NCBI RefSeq assembly: GCF_000503775.1
Contig: NZ_KI629785.1
Location: forward strand, 124,001 to 188,000
Reading direction: 5' to 3'
DNA length: 64,000 bases
Source: Brevibacillus panacihumi W25
Lineage (GTDB): Bacteria; Bacillota; Bacilli; Brevibacillales; Brevibacillaceae
The position numbers and the translations under genes were made by a program. The notes beneath the pieces were generated by a model, which saw nothing but the letters and a program-made list of their open reading frames with translations, did no database searches and was not told where the DNA came from. This document shows positions 17,115-26,000 of the stretch, piece after piece. Position 1 is the stretch's first letter, and each line of letters starts with the position of its first letter.

Positions 17115-18248
17115 TTATGGCTTCAGGACGACCTTGATGCAATCATCCATTCTGTCATTAAAAATCTCATACGCTCGACTCGCCTCTGTCAGTTTCATGC
17201 GATGCGTAATGATCTTCGTAGGGTCGATTTTACCTGCGGTGATGAGTTGAAAAATCTCCGGCATCAGGTGGATGACTGGGGCCTGTCCCATCTTCAGGCT
17301 GACATTACGAGCGAAAAACGGCCCTAGCGGAAAGTTATTGTAGTTGCCGCCGTATACACCCGTCAGTTGTACAGTACCGCATTTGCGCACCGCTTTCGTC
17401 GCGATCTGTATCGGACCGATCGTTCCTCCCTGCAGCTTGAGCTTTTGCGCTACGAATTCCAAGGGAGATTTTTTCCCATCCATCCCGACACAGTCGATTA
17501 CGACATCAGCGCCACCCTGTGTGATCTCCTTCAAATGCTCCCCCATATCCTCGTACTGGGTAAAATCAAAGGTCTCCACCCGATTGATTTCCCTCGCACG
17601 ATTCAGGCGGTATTCCAGATAATCTACGGCGATGACGCGCTTTGCCCCTTTTAACCAGGCAAATGCTTGGGCCATCAATCCAACTGGACCTGCCCCCAGC
17701 ACGATGACCGTGTCCCCCGCTTTTACCCCGGCATGAAGCACGCTCCAGTAGGCTGTAGGAAGGACATCCGATAAAAAGAGCAATGCCTCGTCCTCCAGCT
17801 CACAAGCTTCCGGTATGACAAACGAGGAAAAGGAGCCAAAGGGCACCCGCAAATATTCAGCCTGTCCGCCAGGGTAATCGCCGAATTTTTCCGAGTAGCC
17901 GAAGTAACCGCCGGAATCGTAATGCGGGTTGGAGTGGTCGCATTGGCTTTCCAGTTCATGCTGGCAGTAAAAGCACTCCCCGCACGAGACATTGAACGGA
18001 ATGACGACGCGATCCCCTTTCTTCACTTTTGTTACCTCTGGACCTACCTCTTCGACAATTCCCATCGGTTCATGGCCAATGATGTAGCCTTCGGGCAAAG
18101 GAAAATTTCCTTTGTACAGATGAAGATCAGATCCGCAGATGGCCGTGCTGGTGATCCGAACAAGAATATCATCTGCCTTCTCGATTTTGGGGTCCACGAC
18201 TTCTTTTACTTCCACTTGATTGGGGCCTTGATAGGTCACCGCTCTCAT
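17115..18248 (-). CDS. Zinc-dependent alcohol dehydrogenase (formaldehyde-dehydrogenase-like MDR)
   Basis: A 377-residue medium-chain dehydrogenase. It has the catalytic zinc site ([10 protein letters not shown] and [12 protein letters not shown]), a structural zinc cluster ([15 protein letters not shown]) and the NAD-binding loop [14 protein letters not shown]. The insertion around [26 protein letters not shown] is characteristic of the glutathione-independent formaldehyde-dehydrogenase-like branch. The true substrate is unknown. ATG at 18248 follows GGGAGGAAGC at 8 bases; the reading from 18290 lacks such a site. It is divergent from a TetR regulator, but no copy of the TetR operator lies nearer to this gene than 18373. 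Confidence 0.88.
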   Translation of the reverse strand: MRAVTYQGPNQVEVKEVVDPKIEKADDILVRITSTAICGSDLHLYKGNFPLPEGYIIGHEPMGIVEEVGPEVTKVKKGDRVVIPFNVSCGECFYCQHELESQCDHSNPHYDSGGYFGYSEKFGDYPGGQAEYLRVPFGSFSSFVIPEACELEDEALLFLSDVLPTAYWSVLHAGVKAGDTVIVLGAGPVGLMAQAFAWLKGAKRVIAVDYLEYRLNRAREINRVETFDFTQYEDMGEHLKEITQGGADVVIDCVGMDGKKSPLEFVAQKLKLQGGTIGPIQIATKAVRKCGTVQLTGVYGGNYNNFPLGPFFARNVSLKMGQAPVIHLMPEIFQLITAGKIDPTKIITHRMKLTEASRAYEIFNDRMDDCIKVVLKP

Positions 18249-18340
18249 GATGGCTTCCTCCCGTTTCGTGATGATCCCTGATAGGTTCATCCTGCCGCAG
18301 GAGAATTATACAAGCTTATCGGCTTAGACTGACCCGCCTA

Positions 18341-18386
18341 TTGACAAAAAGGGATAACTTGGAATAAATTTTAGTTGAGTGATCAT
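18341..18386 (+). promoter_or_regulatory. Promoter and operator of the TetR gene
   Basis: TTGACA (18341-18346) and TAAATT (18365-18370) form a plausible promoter with an 18-base spacer. AGTTGAGTGATCAT (18373-18386) lies at the predicted transcription start. Its exact reverse complement lies upstream of the next gene at 19027-19040. Confidence 0.65.
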
Positions 18387-18402
18387 ATATAGGGGTGGGC
18401 CA

Positions 18403-19005
18403 ATGGGAAGAAGAAGTGATGCAAGGGAACGTTTGTTGGAAGCAGCAGTGGAATTGGTAACAGAACGTGGTTATCATGGGGTCGGTGTTCAAGAGCTGTG
18501 TAATGCTGCAGGAGTGAAACCTGGAAGTTTCTATTACTTGTTTCCTTCCAAACAGCAACTGGTGATTACCGTGTTGGAGAAGACTTGGGAAAATACAATG
18601 ACATACATTATCGAGCCTATCCAAACTTCATCTCTGAATCCTTTGCAAAAGATAGAAGAATTTTTTATGAGAACCTATCATTTGCATGCACATCGAAGTA
18701 ACGAAGGGAAGCCAGTTCTAGGATGTACATTTGCTCTGCTCGGAGGAGAACTCGCTACCGAAGATCCAGTGATTAACGAGAAAGTTAGGGAGATTTTTTC
18801 CTTCATCACAAACTATTTTACAGAATGGATCTCGGGAGCATATGAGCAAGGATTGATTACCATTTCGAAAGAAGATATCCCAGATACTGCGAAGGCACTG
18901 TTGTGCTTTACCGAGGGAACATCTATGATGGCACGAATCAACAATCAAGCAGATATTTTTGCTAAGATGACGGCTTCAGCACTCCGTTTAGTTGGAGCCA
19001 AGTAA
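18403..19005 (+). CDS. TetR/AcrR-family repressor
   Basis: A 200-residue regulator. The N-terminal helix-turn-helix spans about residues 5-50, with RERLLEAAVELVTERGYHGV and AGVKPGSFYYLFPSKQQL. The helical C-terminal domain should bind an unknown ligand. ATG at 18403 has AGGGGTGGG upstream; an earlier ATG at 18379 lies inside the operator sequence. The next gene encodes a quinone-oxidoreductase-like protein. The 14-base operator found in front of both genes suggests that TetR represses itself and that gene, probably in response to a reactive carbonyl or quinone. The ligand is inference. Confidence 0.88.
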   Translation: MGRRSDARERLLEAAVELVTERGYHGVGVQELCNAAGVKPGSFYYLFPSKQQLVITVLEKTWENTMTYIIEPIQTSSLNPLQKIEEFFMRTYHLHAHRSNEGKPVLGCTFALLGGELATEDPVINEKVREIFSFITNYFTEWISGAYEQGLITISKEDIPDTAKALLCFTEGTSMMARINNQADIFAKMTASALRLVGAK

Positions 19006-19026
19006 TTTTTTTTACCATTTTTATAG

Positions 19027-19040
19027 ATGATCACTCAACT
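19027..19040. promoter_or_regulatory. Second TetR operator copy
   Basis: ATGATCACTCAACT is the exact reverse complement of 18373-18386. It lies in the gap between the TetR stop codon and the oxidoreductase start. Within it, TGA-N4-TCA gives partial dyad symmetry. Confidence 0.65.
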
Positions 19041-19066
19041 ATTATTTTAGGAGATGAATAGAGGTC

Positions 19067-20056
19067 ATGAAAGTTGTTCGATTATACGAGTACGGTGGAC
19101 CCGAAGTAATGAAGGTGGAAGAGGATAGAAGGCCAATTGCAGGAATACATGAAGTCTTGATACTTGTCCAAGCGATCGGTCTCAATTATGCCGAGGTACA
19201 AATGCGCAAAGGCACATATCCCTATCCCTTGGGGCTACCTGCTATTTTAGGACAATGGGGTGTTGTTGCTGGGATAGTCGTAGGGATCGGTGATGGGGTT
19301 ACACATGTTGAGGTAGGTATGAGTGTGATTACCCAAGTACCTCAAGGTAGTTACGCAGAATATGTCGTGGTACCCGCTTTATTCATATTGCCTGCTCCAA
19401 AGGAGATTACTCCTGCCCAAGCAACTGCACTTCTCACGCAAGGACAAACGGCTTATCATACTTTAAAATTTGCGGGGCGTATACAATTTGGAGATACGGT
19501 TCTCATCCATGCGGCTGCTGGGGGTGTTGGAAGTTTGGCCGTACAACTGGCGAAGGCCTTACACGCAGGCAAAGTTATTGCGACAGTTAGTACACCTACG
19601 AAACAAGAGTTGGTTCGATCTCTGGGGGCCGATATCATCATCAATTACAGTGAGCCTAATTGGATTCAACAAGTGCTTGATCATACAGAGGGTAAAGGAG
19701 CAGACATCGTTTTGGAAATGGTTGGTGGCCAGATACTGGAGGGAAGTCTTCGCGCCCTTGCCCCTTTTGGGCGTCTCGTCTATTTCGGTTCTGCAAGTGC
19801 ATCAACAGAAAAATGGGACTTTGTGAATTTGTTGCAAGTATTAGAAAATAAATCGATTATTGGATTCAATATTGCTCATTTTCTTACAAGCTTCCCTGAA
19901 TTGGCGAAAGAAGGATTGGAGCATCTATATGAATTGGTATCGATGAATAGATTGAACCCTGTAGTGAAGCATATATTCCCCTTGGTGAACGCATCAGAGG
20001 CTCACGCCCTACTTGAATCCCGTCAAACGGTAGGAACAGTAGTCTTGCAACCATAA
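19067..20056 (+). CDS. Quinone oxidoreductase-like zinc-free MDR protein
   Basis: A 329-residue NADPH:quinone reductase-type protein. It has an N-terminal GroES-like domain (NYAEVQMRKGTYP), the cofactor-binding loop VLIHAAAGGVGSLAVQLAK and the C-terminal EAHALLESRQTVGTVVL. It lacks the zinc-ligand cysteines of alcohol dehydrogenases. Such enzymes reduce quinones or alpha,beta-unsaturated carbonyls. It follows the TetR gene by 61 bases, with an operator copy in the gap, and is the likely regulated target. The start ATG has AGAGG three bases upstream and AGGAG farther away. Confidence 0.87.
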   Translation: MKVVRLYEYGGPEVMKVEEDRRPIAGIHEVLILVQAIGLNYAEVQMRKGTYPYPLGLPAILGQWGVVAGIVVGIGDGVTHVEVGMSVITQVPQGSYAEYVVVPALFILPAPKEITPAQATALLTQGQTAYHTLKFAGRIQFGDTVLIHAAAGGVGSLAVQLAKALHAGKVIATVSTPTKQELVRSLGADIIINYSEPNWIQQVLDHTEGKGADIVLEMVGGQILEGSLRALAPFGRLVYFGSASASTEKWDFVNLLQVLENKSIIGFNIAHFLTSFPELAKEGLEHLYELVSMNRLNPVVKHIFPLVNASEAHALLESRQTVGTVVLQP

Positions 20057-20064
20057 AAGGAGCG

Positions 20065-20109
20065 GCAGTCTAGGGATCAATAGCAGTAGACTGTATCGAT
20101 CCCAACTGC
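20065..20109 (+). terminator. Probable hairpin terminator after the oxidoreductase
   Basis: GCAGT/ACTGC and GGGATC/GATCCC form a two-part stem around a loop that itself contains CAGT/ACTG. The downstream T-run is short (GGGTTTTG), so termination strength is doubtful. Confidence 0.4.
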
Positions 20110-20176
20110 TCGGGTTTTGCCATTTCATATTGATCTGGAAGCTATCTACAAGAGCAGTCTCCCCCTTCAGTAGAGG

Positions 20177-20764
20177 CTATTTCTCCTCAGGTAGCTCCGA
20201 CCACTTGTTGACTTTCGCTGGTGGACGATAATCACGCATCCGATCCAGCAGAACAGCAGGATCGCTTTCACAGATCAACAATGGTGTTTCGGTAGGCGGA
20301 ATGAAGCCGGCCTCCGTGGCATGTTGAACTAGCTCCATCACAGGGGTGTAATACCCTTTGACATTCAACAAACCAATGGGTTTGTCGTGGATGCCGATCT
20401 GCCCCCAACTGACCACTTCAAAAATTTCTTCAAACGTGCCGTAGCCCCCGGGCAAGGCGATGAAGCCGTCTGCTAGCTCATTCATTTTTGCTTTCCGTTC
20501 ATGCATGGAGCTTACCTCGTGCAGTTCACTCAGGCTGGTGTGGACGATCTCGCCTCGAAACAATCCGGTCGGCATGACGCCGATCACGTGACCTCCGCCG
20601 TTCAGTACGGTATTGGCGACCCGCCCCATCAATCCCAGCTTGGAGCCACCGTACACCAAGTCCATTTTCCGGGCGAGCAACTCATATCCCAATTGCTCAG
20701 CCGATTGACTGAACGCTGTATGTACACCTGGATTTGACCCTGCAAAAACACAAATTCGTTTCAT
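20177..20764 (-). CDS. LOG-family protein (cytokinin riboside monophosphate phosphoribohydrolase-like)
   Basis: A 195-residue Rossmann-fold protein close in length to YvdD and LOG proteins. It shows the conserved N-terminus RICVFAGSNPG, YGGSKLGLMG, the SSMHERKAKM helix and the family signature ALPGGYGTFEEIFE. LOG proteins hydrolyse nucleoside 5-prime-monophosphates such as AMP, or cytokinin ribotides, to the base and ribose phosphate. The signature motif carries the catalytic residues. The gene is monocistronic and starts at an ATG preceded by AGGAGGGGCGAG. Confidence 0.9.
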   Translation of the reverse strand: MKRICVFAGSNPGVHTAFSQSAEQLGYELLARKMDLVYGGSKLGLMGRVANTVLNGGGHVIGVMPTGLFRGEIVHTSLSELHEVSSMHERKAKMNELADGFIALPGGYGTFEEIFEVVSWGQIGIHDKPIGLLNVKGYYTPVMELVQHATEAGFIPPTETPLLICESDPAVLLDRMRDYRPPAKVNKWSELPEEK

Positions 20765-20864
20765 CTCGCCCCTCCTAATGTTTGTTGATCATTCCTTTGA
20801 TAGTGTACAGGATAATTTTGTGAAAGACCATGCCGAGTCATGAAGGAAATACCAAAAAATAAAA

Positions 20865-20894
20865 TCCCGCCTCCCTTTTGACAGGGAGACGGGA
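20865..20894 (-). terminator. Terminator of the aminotransferase gene
   Basis: TCCCG-c-CTCCC pairs with GGGAG-a-CGGGA. On the minus strand the stem is followed by TTTTATTTTTT. Confidence 0.85.
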
Positions 20895-20906
20895 ATGTTG
20901 TCAGGC

Positions 20907-22268
20907 TTACAGTGTATCGAATGCTTCCTTCATGACATTAGCGATAAAATCCAAATCTTCACTTGTGGTAGAGAAAGGCGGAGACAGGGTGAGCACATTG
21001 TTATATCCCGGAATCGTGTCGCCGTTGCGTCCAATGATCAGCCCTCGCTTCTTGCATTCCGCGATTACCTGGGTCAATTTGGCAGGTGCAGCCGGTTCCT
21101 TCGTCTGTTTGTCTTCCACCATCTCGATCCCCATCAGGAAACCGAAGCTGCGGATGTCGCCAACCAGTGGATGATCGGCCAAGAATCCGAGTTTGGTGCG
21201 CAGCTCGGAACCCAACTGCTCGGCTCTCTCCACCAATTGCTCCTCTTCCATCAATTCCAGATTTTTGAGCGCCAGCGCACAGGCTGCCGGATTTCCGCCA
21301 AAGGTATTGACGTGGCGGAAATGCTGGTTGGTTCCCTGTTCTTTGAAAGAATCGGCGATTTCCGCTCTTACAGCCGTTGCAGAGAGCGGGAGATAGGCGC
21401 TTGTAATGCCTTTTGCCATCGTCACAATGTCCGGTTTGATCCCGAAGTTCTGATGGCCGAATTTTTGACCGGAACGTCCAAATCCGCAGATGACCTCGTC
21501 GACGATCAAAAGCACCCCGTATTTATCGCAGATCTCGCGTACTTTGGGCATGTACTCCGGCGGCGGAACGATCACTCCTCCCCCCGTGATCGTCGGCTCC
21601 ATGATTACCGCAGCCACCGTTTTCTCGCCTTCCCAGTTGATCGCTTGATCGAAGAATTGGGCACATTCCAGACTGCAATCCCCGTACGTTTTCCCGACTG
21701 GACAGCGATAGCAATACGGTGGCGGGACATGAAGGAAGCCAGGAGCCAATGGTTCGTATTTTTCTTTGCGGATCGACTGTCCGGTCGCAGCCAGTGAGCC
21801 CATCGTGTTGCCGTGATAGGCGCGGTGGCGGGAGATGAACTTATAGCGTCCCGGCTCGCCATTCTGATGATGGTACTGGCGCGCCAATTTAAATGCCACT
21901 TCATTGGCTTCCGATCCGCTGTTGGAGAAGAAGACGCGATACTCCGCTCCGAGCCACTCGCTTACCTTCTCGGCGAGTCGAATCGCAGGGACGTGACTTT
22001 GAGTCAGCGGAAAATAAGCCAACTGCTTCAACTGTTCGTAAGCTGCATCCGCCAACTCTTGCCTGCCGTAGCCGATGTTGACACACCATAACCCCGACAT
22101 GCCATCCAGGTAGCGATTGCCGTCAATATCCGTGATCCAGGAGCCGCTCGCTTCAGTAGCAATCATCGGATTGGGGTTGTACGGCGACATATGATGCCAC
22201 ATATGCGTGCGGTCTGAATCCAGCAAGCTATCCTTATCGTACGGTTTTGTCAGTTGCTCTTGTTCCAT
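20907..22268 (-). CDS. Class III omega-aminotransferase (beta-alanine:pyruvate type)
   Basis: A 453-residue PLP enzyme of the omega-amino-acid:pyruvate aminotransferase group. It shows FFSNSGSEANEVAFKLARQY, the RHRAYHGNTMGS loop, LLIVDEVICGFGRSG with the PLP-contacting Asp, the PLP lysine region TMAKGITSAYLPLSA, and NTFGGNPAACA. The likely reaction is beta-alanine plus pyruvate to malonate semialdehyde plus alanine, which would link the pyrimidine operon to central metabolism. ATG at 22268 follows AAAAGGGGG; upstream in-frame sequence belongs to the intergenic hairpin and the end of the dehydrogenase gene. It is transcribed after the dehydrogenase gene, both being divergent from a PucR regulator. 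Confidence 0.9.
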   Translation of the reverse strand: MEQEQLTKPYDKDSLLDSDRTHMWHHMSPYNPNPMIATEASGSWITDIDGNRYLDGMSGLWCVNIGYGRQELADAAYEQLKQLAYFPLTQSHVPAIRLAEKVSEWLGAEYRVFFSNSGSEANEVAFKLARQYHHQNGEPGRYKFISRHRAYHGNTMGSLAATGQSIRKEKYEPLAPGFLHVPPPYCYRCPVGKTYGDCSLECAQFFDQAINWEGEKTVAAVIMEPTITGGGVIVPPPEYMPKVREICDKYGVLLIVDEVICGFGRSGQKFGHQNFGIKPDIVTMAKGITSAYLPLSATAVRAEIADSFKEQGTNQHFRHVNTFGGNPAACALALKNLELMEEEQLVERAEQLGSELRTKLGFLADHPLVGDIRSFGFLMGIEMVEDKQTKEPAAPAKLTQVIAECKKRGLIIGRNGDTIPGYNNVLTLSPPFSTTSEDLDFIANVMKEAFDTL

Positions 22269-22288
22269 GACAGCATCCCCCTTTTCGT

Positions 22289-22310
22289 GAAAAACGTCTC
22301 GACGTTTTTC
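22289..22310 (-). terminator. Hairpin between dehydrogenase and aminotransferase genes
   Basis: GAAAAACGTC-TC-GACGTTTTTC is a near-perfect palindrome, 10 bp per arm, ending in T5 on the minus strand. It could be a weak terminator, or a processing site in an operon transcript. Confidence 0.5.
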
Positions 22311-22330
22311 ATTCAACAAGATATGACCGT

Positions 22331-23839
22331 TTATTTCACAAAGACTTTTTGCGATCCGATACTCGTATCCCCATCCTCGAACCAACGTGATGTCACTGTC
22401 TTCTTCTTGGTGAAAAACTCTACACCGTCTTTTCCGTTCGCGTGCAGATCGCCGTAAAACGACTGCTTCCATCCTGAGAAGGCGAAAAAGCCCATCGGAG
22501 CTGGTACCCCGACGTTGACGCCTACCATACCGGCTTCTACCCGCTGCACGAACTACCGTCCCCATTTTCCATTGTTGGTGTAGATCGTCGCGCCATTTCC
22601 ATAACGGGAACGACTGATTGTCTCCAAGCCTTCATCGAAGCTTCCAACCCGCATGACGCTCAGCACTGGAGCAAAAATTTCGTCGCGGACTATCACCATC
22701 TCAGCGTCAGCTTTGTCAAAAATGGTGGGGCCAAGGAAGTAACCAGCATCCTTCCCTTTTGCATCCTCCCTGCCGTCACGCACGAGATCAGCGCCTGCCT
22801 CCAGCCCTTTTTCGATGAAGCCGTGGACTTTGTCGAGATGGCTGTCCCGAATTACGGGGCCGAGGTCGACGCCTTGCTCCAACCCATCGCCCATCACCAG
22901 CGCATTCGACTCCTCGATCAACAGCTGAACCAATTCATCCGCGATTTCCTCGACAGCGACGACAGCACTGGCTGCCATACAGCGTTCCCCTGCACAGCCA
23001 AATGCGGAACTGACAATCGTTTTGGCGGCACGGCGCAGGTCTGTATCCGGCATGACCAGGTGGTGGTTCTTGGCGCCTGCCAGTGCCTGTACGCGCTTGC
23101 CGTGCGCCGCTCCAGTCTTGTAGACGTATTCGGCAACTGGCTGCGATCCGACAAACGAGATTCCCTTCACATCGGGATGCTCCAGCAGGCCGTTGACAAC
23201 ATCATGCGCCCCGTTGACGACATTGAACACCCCGTCTGGCAGTCCCGCTTCCTTCAACAATTCTGCGATCCGTACACTTGAGATCGGCGTGCGCTCAGAC
23301 GGCTTCAAGACAAAGGTATTGCCTGCCGTAATTGCGATCGGGTACATCCACATCGGCACCATGACGGGAAAGTTGAATGGCGTGATTCCAGCGACGACGC
23401 CGAGCGGGAAGCGAATGACATGGCTGTCGATACTCTTCGCGATATTGGGCAAGGTCTCACCCATCAACAGGGTCGGCATGCCGCAGGCGAACTCCACCAT
23501 TTCGAGTGCTCTCAATAGCTCGGCATGTGCTTCTGGCAGGGTTTTTCCGTTCTCCATGGTAATCATCCGCGCCAATTCGTCTTCATGCTTGGTCAACAAA
23601 TGATGGAAGCGAAACATAATGCGCGCACGGTCTACTACAGGAGTCTCACTCCATGCCGGGAAGGCTGTCTTGGCTGCCTGAACGGCCTTGTCCACATCCT
23701 CTTTGGTAGAAATGGGTACCTGCGAAAGAATTTCTCCCGTTGCCGGATTTGGTACGTCCTCGTAGCGAGAGGTTTTCGCATCGATCCACTGACCGCCGAT
23801 GTAATTTTTCAAAGGTTGGGTGACAGTTGTATGACTCAT
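22331..23839 (-). pseudogene. mmsA: Methylmalonate/malonate-semialdehyde dehydrogenase with in-frame amber stop
   Basis: The 503-codon reading frame has all landmarks of CoA-acylating semialdehyde dehydrogenase (MmsA/IolA). These are GVVAGITPFNFPVMVPMWM, FVLKPSERTP, GCAGERCMAAS with catalytic C287, and the late [20 protein letters not shown] and [16 protein letters not shown]. Codon 429 (22555-22553) is TAG. The frame continues unbroken after it, so this is a single nonsense change, not a frameshift. A Glu, Gln or Lys codon one substitution away would restore it. The truncated product lacks the last 74 residues, including the conserved C-terminal region. ATG at 23839 follows AAGGAG. Read-through, a recent mutation or a sequencing error are all possible. 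Confidence 0.88.
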
Positions 23840-23905
23840 CCTATCAACTCCTTGCGTTCATTGTTCTTCTCAGCCTTATTTTATCGGAATTTTCAATCCA
23901 TTATC

Positions 23906-23957
23906 ACTAGACAAAGCGTCAGTGGTTGACTTACATTGATCTTACAGAGTGTCTAGT
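23906..23957. promoter_or_regulatory. Split inverted repeat between mmsA and the PucR-type gene
   Basis: ACTAGACA (23906-23913) and TGTCTAGT (23950-23957) are exact reverse complements 36 bases apart. They lie in the divergent control region of mmsA and the PucR-family regulator. They are candidate paired operator half-sites. Confidence 0.4.
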
Positions 23958-23989
23958 TCCTCCAATTGGAGTCGGTAACGAGGTGGAAG

Positions 23990-25636
23990 ATGAGCAATGA
24001 TTGGCGTTTGACTGTCGGTGAAGCGCTGCGCCGCCCTTCTTTTCAACACGCTCAGGTGGTCGCTGGGAGCAAGGGCTTGTCGCGTCCCATCCGCTGGGTT
24101 CATGTACTGGAATCTGCCGATACAGGAAAGTACTTAAACGGGGGTGAACTGATTCTCACGACCGGACTGGGCTTTGGGGAAGCAAAAGATAAGCGCCTTG
24201 CCTACCTGTCCGAGCTGATTCATCAAAAAGCGGTCGGATTATGTGTGGAATTGGGCTCCTATCTGCCGATGATCCCTCTGGATATGCTGGAAATGGCGGA
24301 TCATCACCAGTTTCCGTTGATCGTTTTTCACCAGCCTGTTCGCTTCGTCGATATTACACTCGATCTGCATGAGCATCTGACGAACCGGCAGCTTCGGGCC
24401 TTGCGCGACCTCGAATCCTATTCCCGAAGTCTGCAACAGCTTAGCTTGCAATCACACGGTTTGCCGAAGCTGCTCCAGCATTTTCAATCCGCTGTACAAA
24501 CACAAGTATTTCTCTTTACGCCGGATTCCGTCCCGCTGTTTTCTCCTCCGGTCGCGCAAGTGGTTCAAACCGAGCTTTCTGCTTTCATGCGCGAACACTT
24601 TGTAGCAGATAACATGGCGAACCCCAATGCTCATTTTTTACCCCTGAATGATAAAAAACAGATAGTCTACCAGCCAGTGATGGCCATGGGGCATCTTCTC
24701 GCCTATGTCGGCATGGTTCTGTATGAGCGAACAGCCGATGAATTCATTCTCCTTACGTTGGATAACACGGTTCATGCCATCGCACAAATTCTGATGCGCA
24801 AGATGTTTGTGGAGGAGCAGTCCTTAGCGATGGAGTACCGCTTATTCGACGACTTGCTCGCCAGACGCCCTTTGACTGAGGAACAGATCCGCACGATCAT
24901 GGGTCTATCCGCCTCTGCACGTCCGCCAGCTTATCATCTGATGATGCTGTCCTTTGAGCGGAATGGCAGCCAAGAAGAGACTCTGCCGCCCCATGATGCA
25001 ACAGCCGTTTTTCGCTCATTGCTGGAACGTTTGGGCTTTCGTCCCTTTATCCGCTGTGTCGGCAATCGCTTTACCTTTTTGCTCGTCGAAAAACAGCCCG
25101 TCAGCCGCCCTCGCAAACTGCTGGATCGAGTCATGGCTGAGCTGCAGCGGATTCTTGTCCAGCTTATAGGGGCTGATACCACCATTCGGTTCGGGGTAAG
25201 CCGCAGCAGCCAGCGCTTCACTGACGCGTCCAAGCATCTGGCAGAAGCGGAGCAAGCTCTCTTGTTTCAGCATGAATCAGCCAGTCCCTATTTCGCCGAT
25301 CTTGGCCTGTTTCGATTGCTTTTTCACATTCCCCAAGAACCCGTGCTGCACAGCTTTATTTCAGATTATCTGGGCCCGTTGATCCAATATGATGAGAAAC
25401 ACGGTTCCTCCCTCGTTCACACGTTGCGAGTCTATCTCGATTGCCATCTCTCCAAACAGGAGACAGCCGAAAAGCTGTTTATCCATCGGCAAACCCTGTA
25501 CCACCGCCTGGAAAAGATCAAGGAGTGCATCGGAGAAGACTTTGCTTCGCCGGAACGCCGGATCTGTTTGGAGATTGCTTTGCGCACAGTAAGCTGGACT
25601 CATAAGGAGTTCCCTGCACATCAGACACAGAAATAG
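23990..25636 (+). CDS. PucR-family transcriptional regulator
   Basis: A 548-residue regulator with the standard PucR layout. The N-terminal PucR domain (about residues 8-125) shows LTVGEALRRPSF, RWVHVLESAD and LILTTGLGF. A middle GGDEF-like/CdaR region follows. The C-terminal helix-turn-helix (about 485-540) shows RVYLDCHLSKQETAEKLFIHRQ and TLYHRLEKIKE. Members control purine, GABA or beta-alanine utilisation genes in Bacillales. ATG at 23990 follows GAGGTGG at 5 bases. It is divergent from the mmsA-aminotransferase pair and is the obvious candidate activator of it. A strong terminator follows. Confidence 0.9.
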   Translation: MSNDWRLTVGEALRRPSFQHAQVVAGSKGLSRPIRWVHVLESADTGKYLNGGELILTTGLGFGEAKDKRLAYLSELIHQKAVGLCVELGSYLPMIPLDMLEMADHHQFPLIVFHQPVRFVDITLDLHEHLTNRQLRALRDLESYSRSLQQLSLQSHGLPKLLQHFQSAVQTQVFLFTPDSVPLFSPPVAQVVQTELSAFMREHFVADNMANPNAHFLPLNDKKQIVYQPVMAMGHLLAYVGMVLYERTADEFILLTLDNTVHAIAQILMRKMFVEEQSLAMEYRLFDDLLARRPLTEEQIRTIMGLSASARPPAYHLMMLSFERNGSQEETLPPHDATAVFRSLLERLGFRPFIRCVGNRFTFLLVEKQPVSRPRKLLDRVMAELQRILVQLIGADTTIRFGVSRSSQRFTDASKHLAEAEQALLFQHESASPYFADLGLFRLLFHIPQEPVLHSFISDYLGPLIQYDEKHGSSLVHTLRVYLDCHLSKQETAEKLFIHRQTLYHRLEKIKECIGEDFASPERRICLEIALRTVSWTHKEFPAHQTQK

Positions 25637-25638
25637 GG

Positions 25639-25676
25639 AAAAGGCGTGTGAGCTGTTCAGCAGTCACACGCCTTTT
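25639..25676 (+). terminator. Terminator of the PucR-type gene
   Basis: AAAAGGCGTGTGA pairs perfectly with TCACACGCCTTTT, 13 bp, just after the stop codon. Confidence 0.9.
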
Positions 25677-25733
25677 CTTATCGTTATGATTCAGCCAATG
25701 AAATGGCTTGTGCCCTCATGAGGGAGGAGGACG

Positions 25734-25976
25734 ATGTCCAATATCCGGGCGTTTTGGGGATTCATTCGGGGACTTTTCCAGCCTGATTACTTAGCAGAAA
25801 TGGCTGGTTTGACTCTCAGCAGTTCATTGGTTTTCAAAATTTTGCCAAAACCGCTTCCTTTGACAATTTCTTTTATACTTGGTTTTGCTGGGTACATGAG
25901 CTACACCTCCTTTCTTTTCTCTCATCGGCAACCTCTTGATTTTGATTATAGTGGGTGTCTAGGGAAAAATCTGTAA
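25734..25976 (+). CDS. Small hydrophobic protein, unknown
   Basis: An 80-residue protein with a strong GGAGGAGG upstream of its ATG. It has one clear hydrophobic segment (about residues 40-63) and a weaker one (about 24-38), so it is probably a small membrane protein. No family recognised. It has its own short transcription interval between a terminator and a convergent AAA-protein gene. Confidence 0.5.
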   Translation: MSNIRAFWGFIRGLFQPDYLAEMAGLTLSSSLVFKILPKPLPLTISFILGFAGYMSYTSFLFSHRQPLDFDYSGCLGKNL

Positions 25977-26000
25977 CGATCATCACAAAACGATAAAAAT

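Noticed and set aside
22331..23839. Frameshift in mmsA
   Set aside because: The sequence after the stop continues in the same frame, so the lesion is a nonsense codon, not an insertion or deletion.
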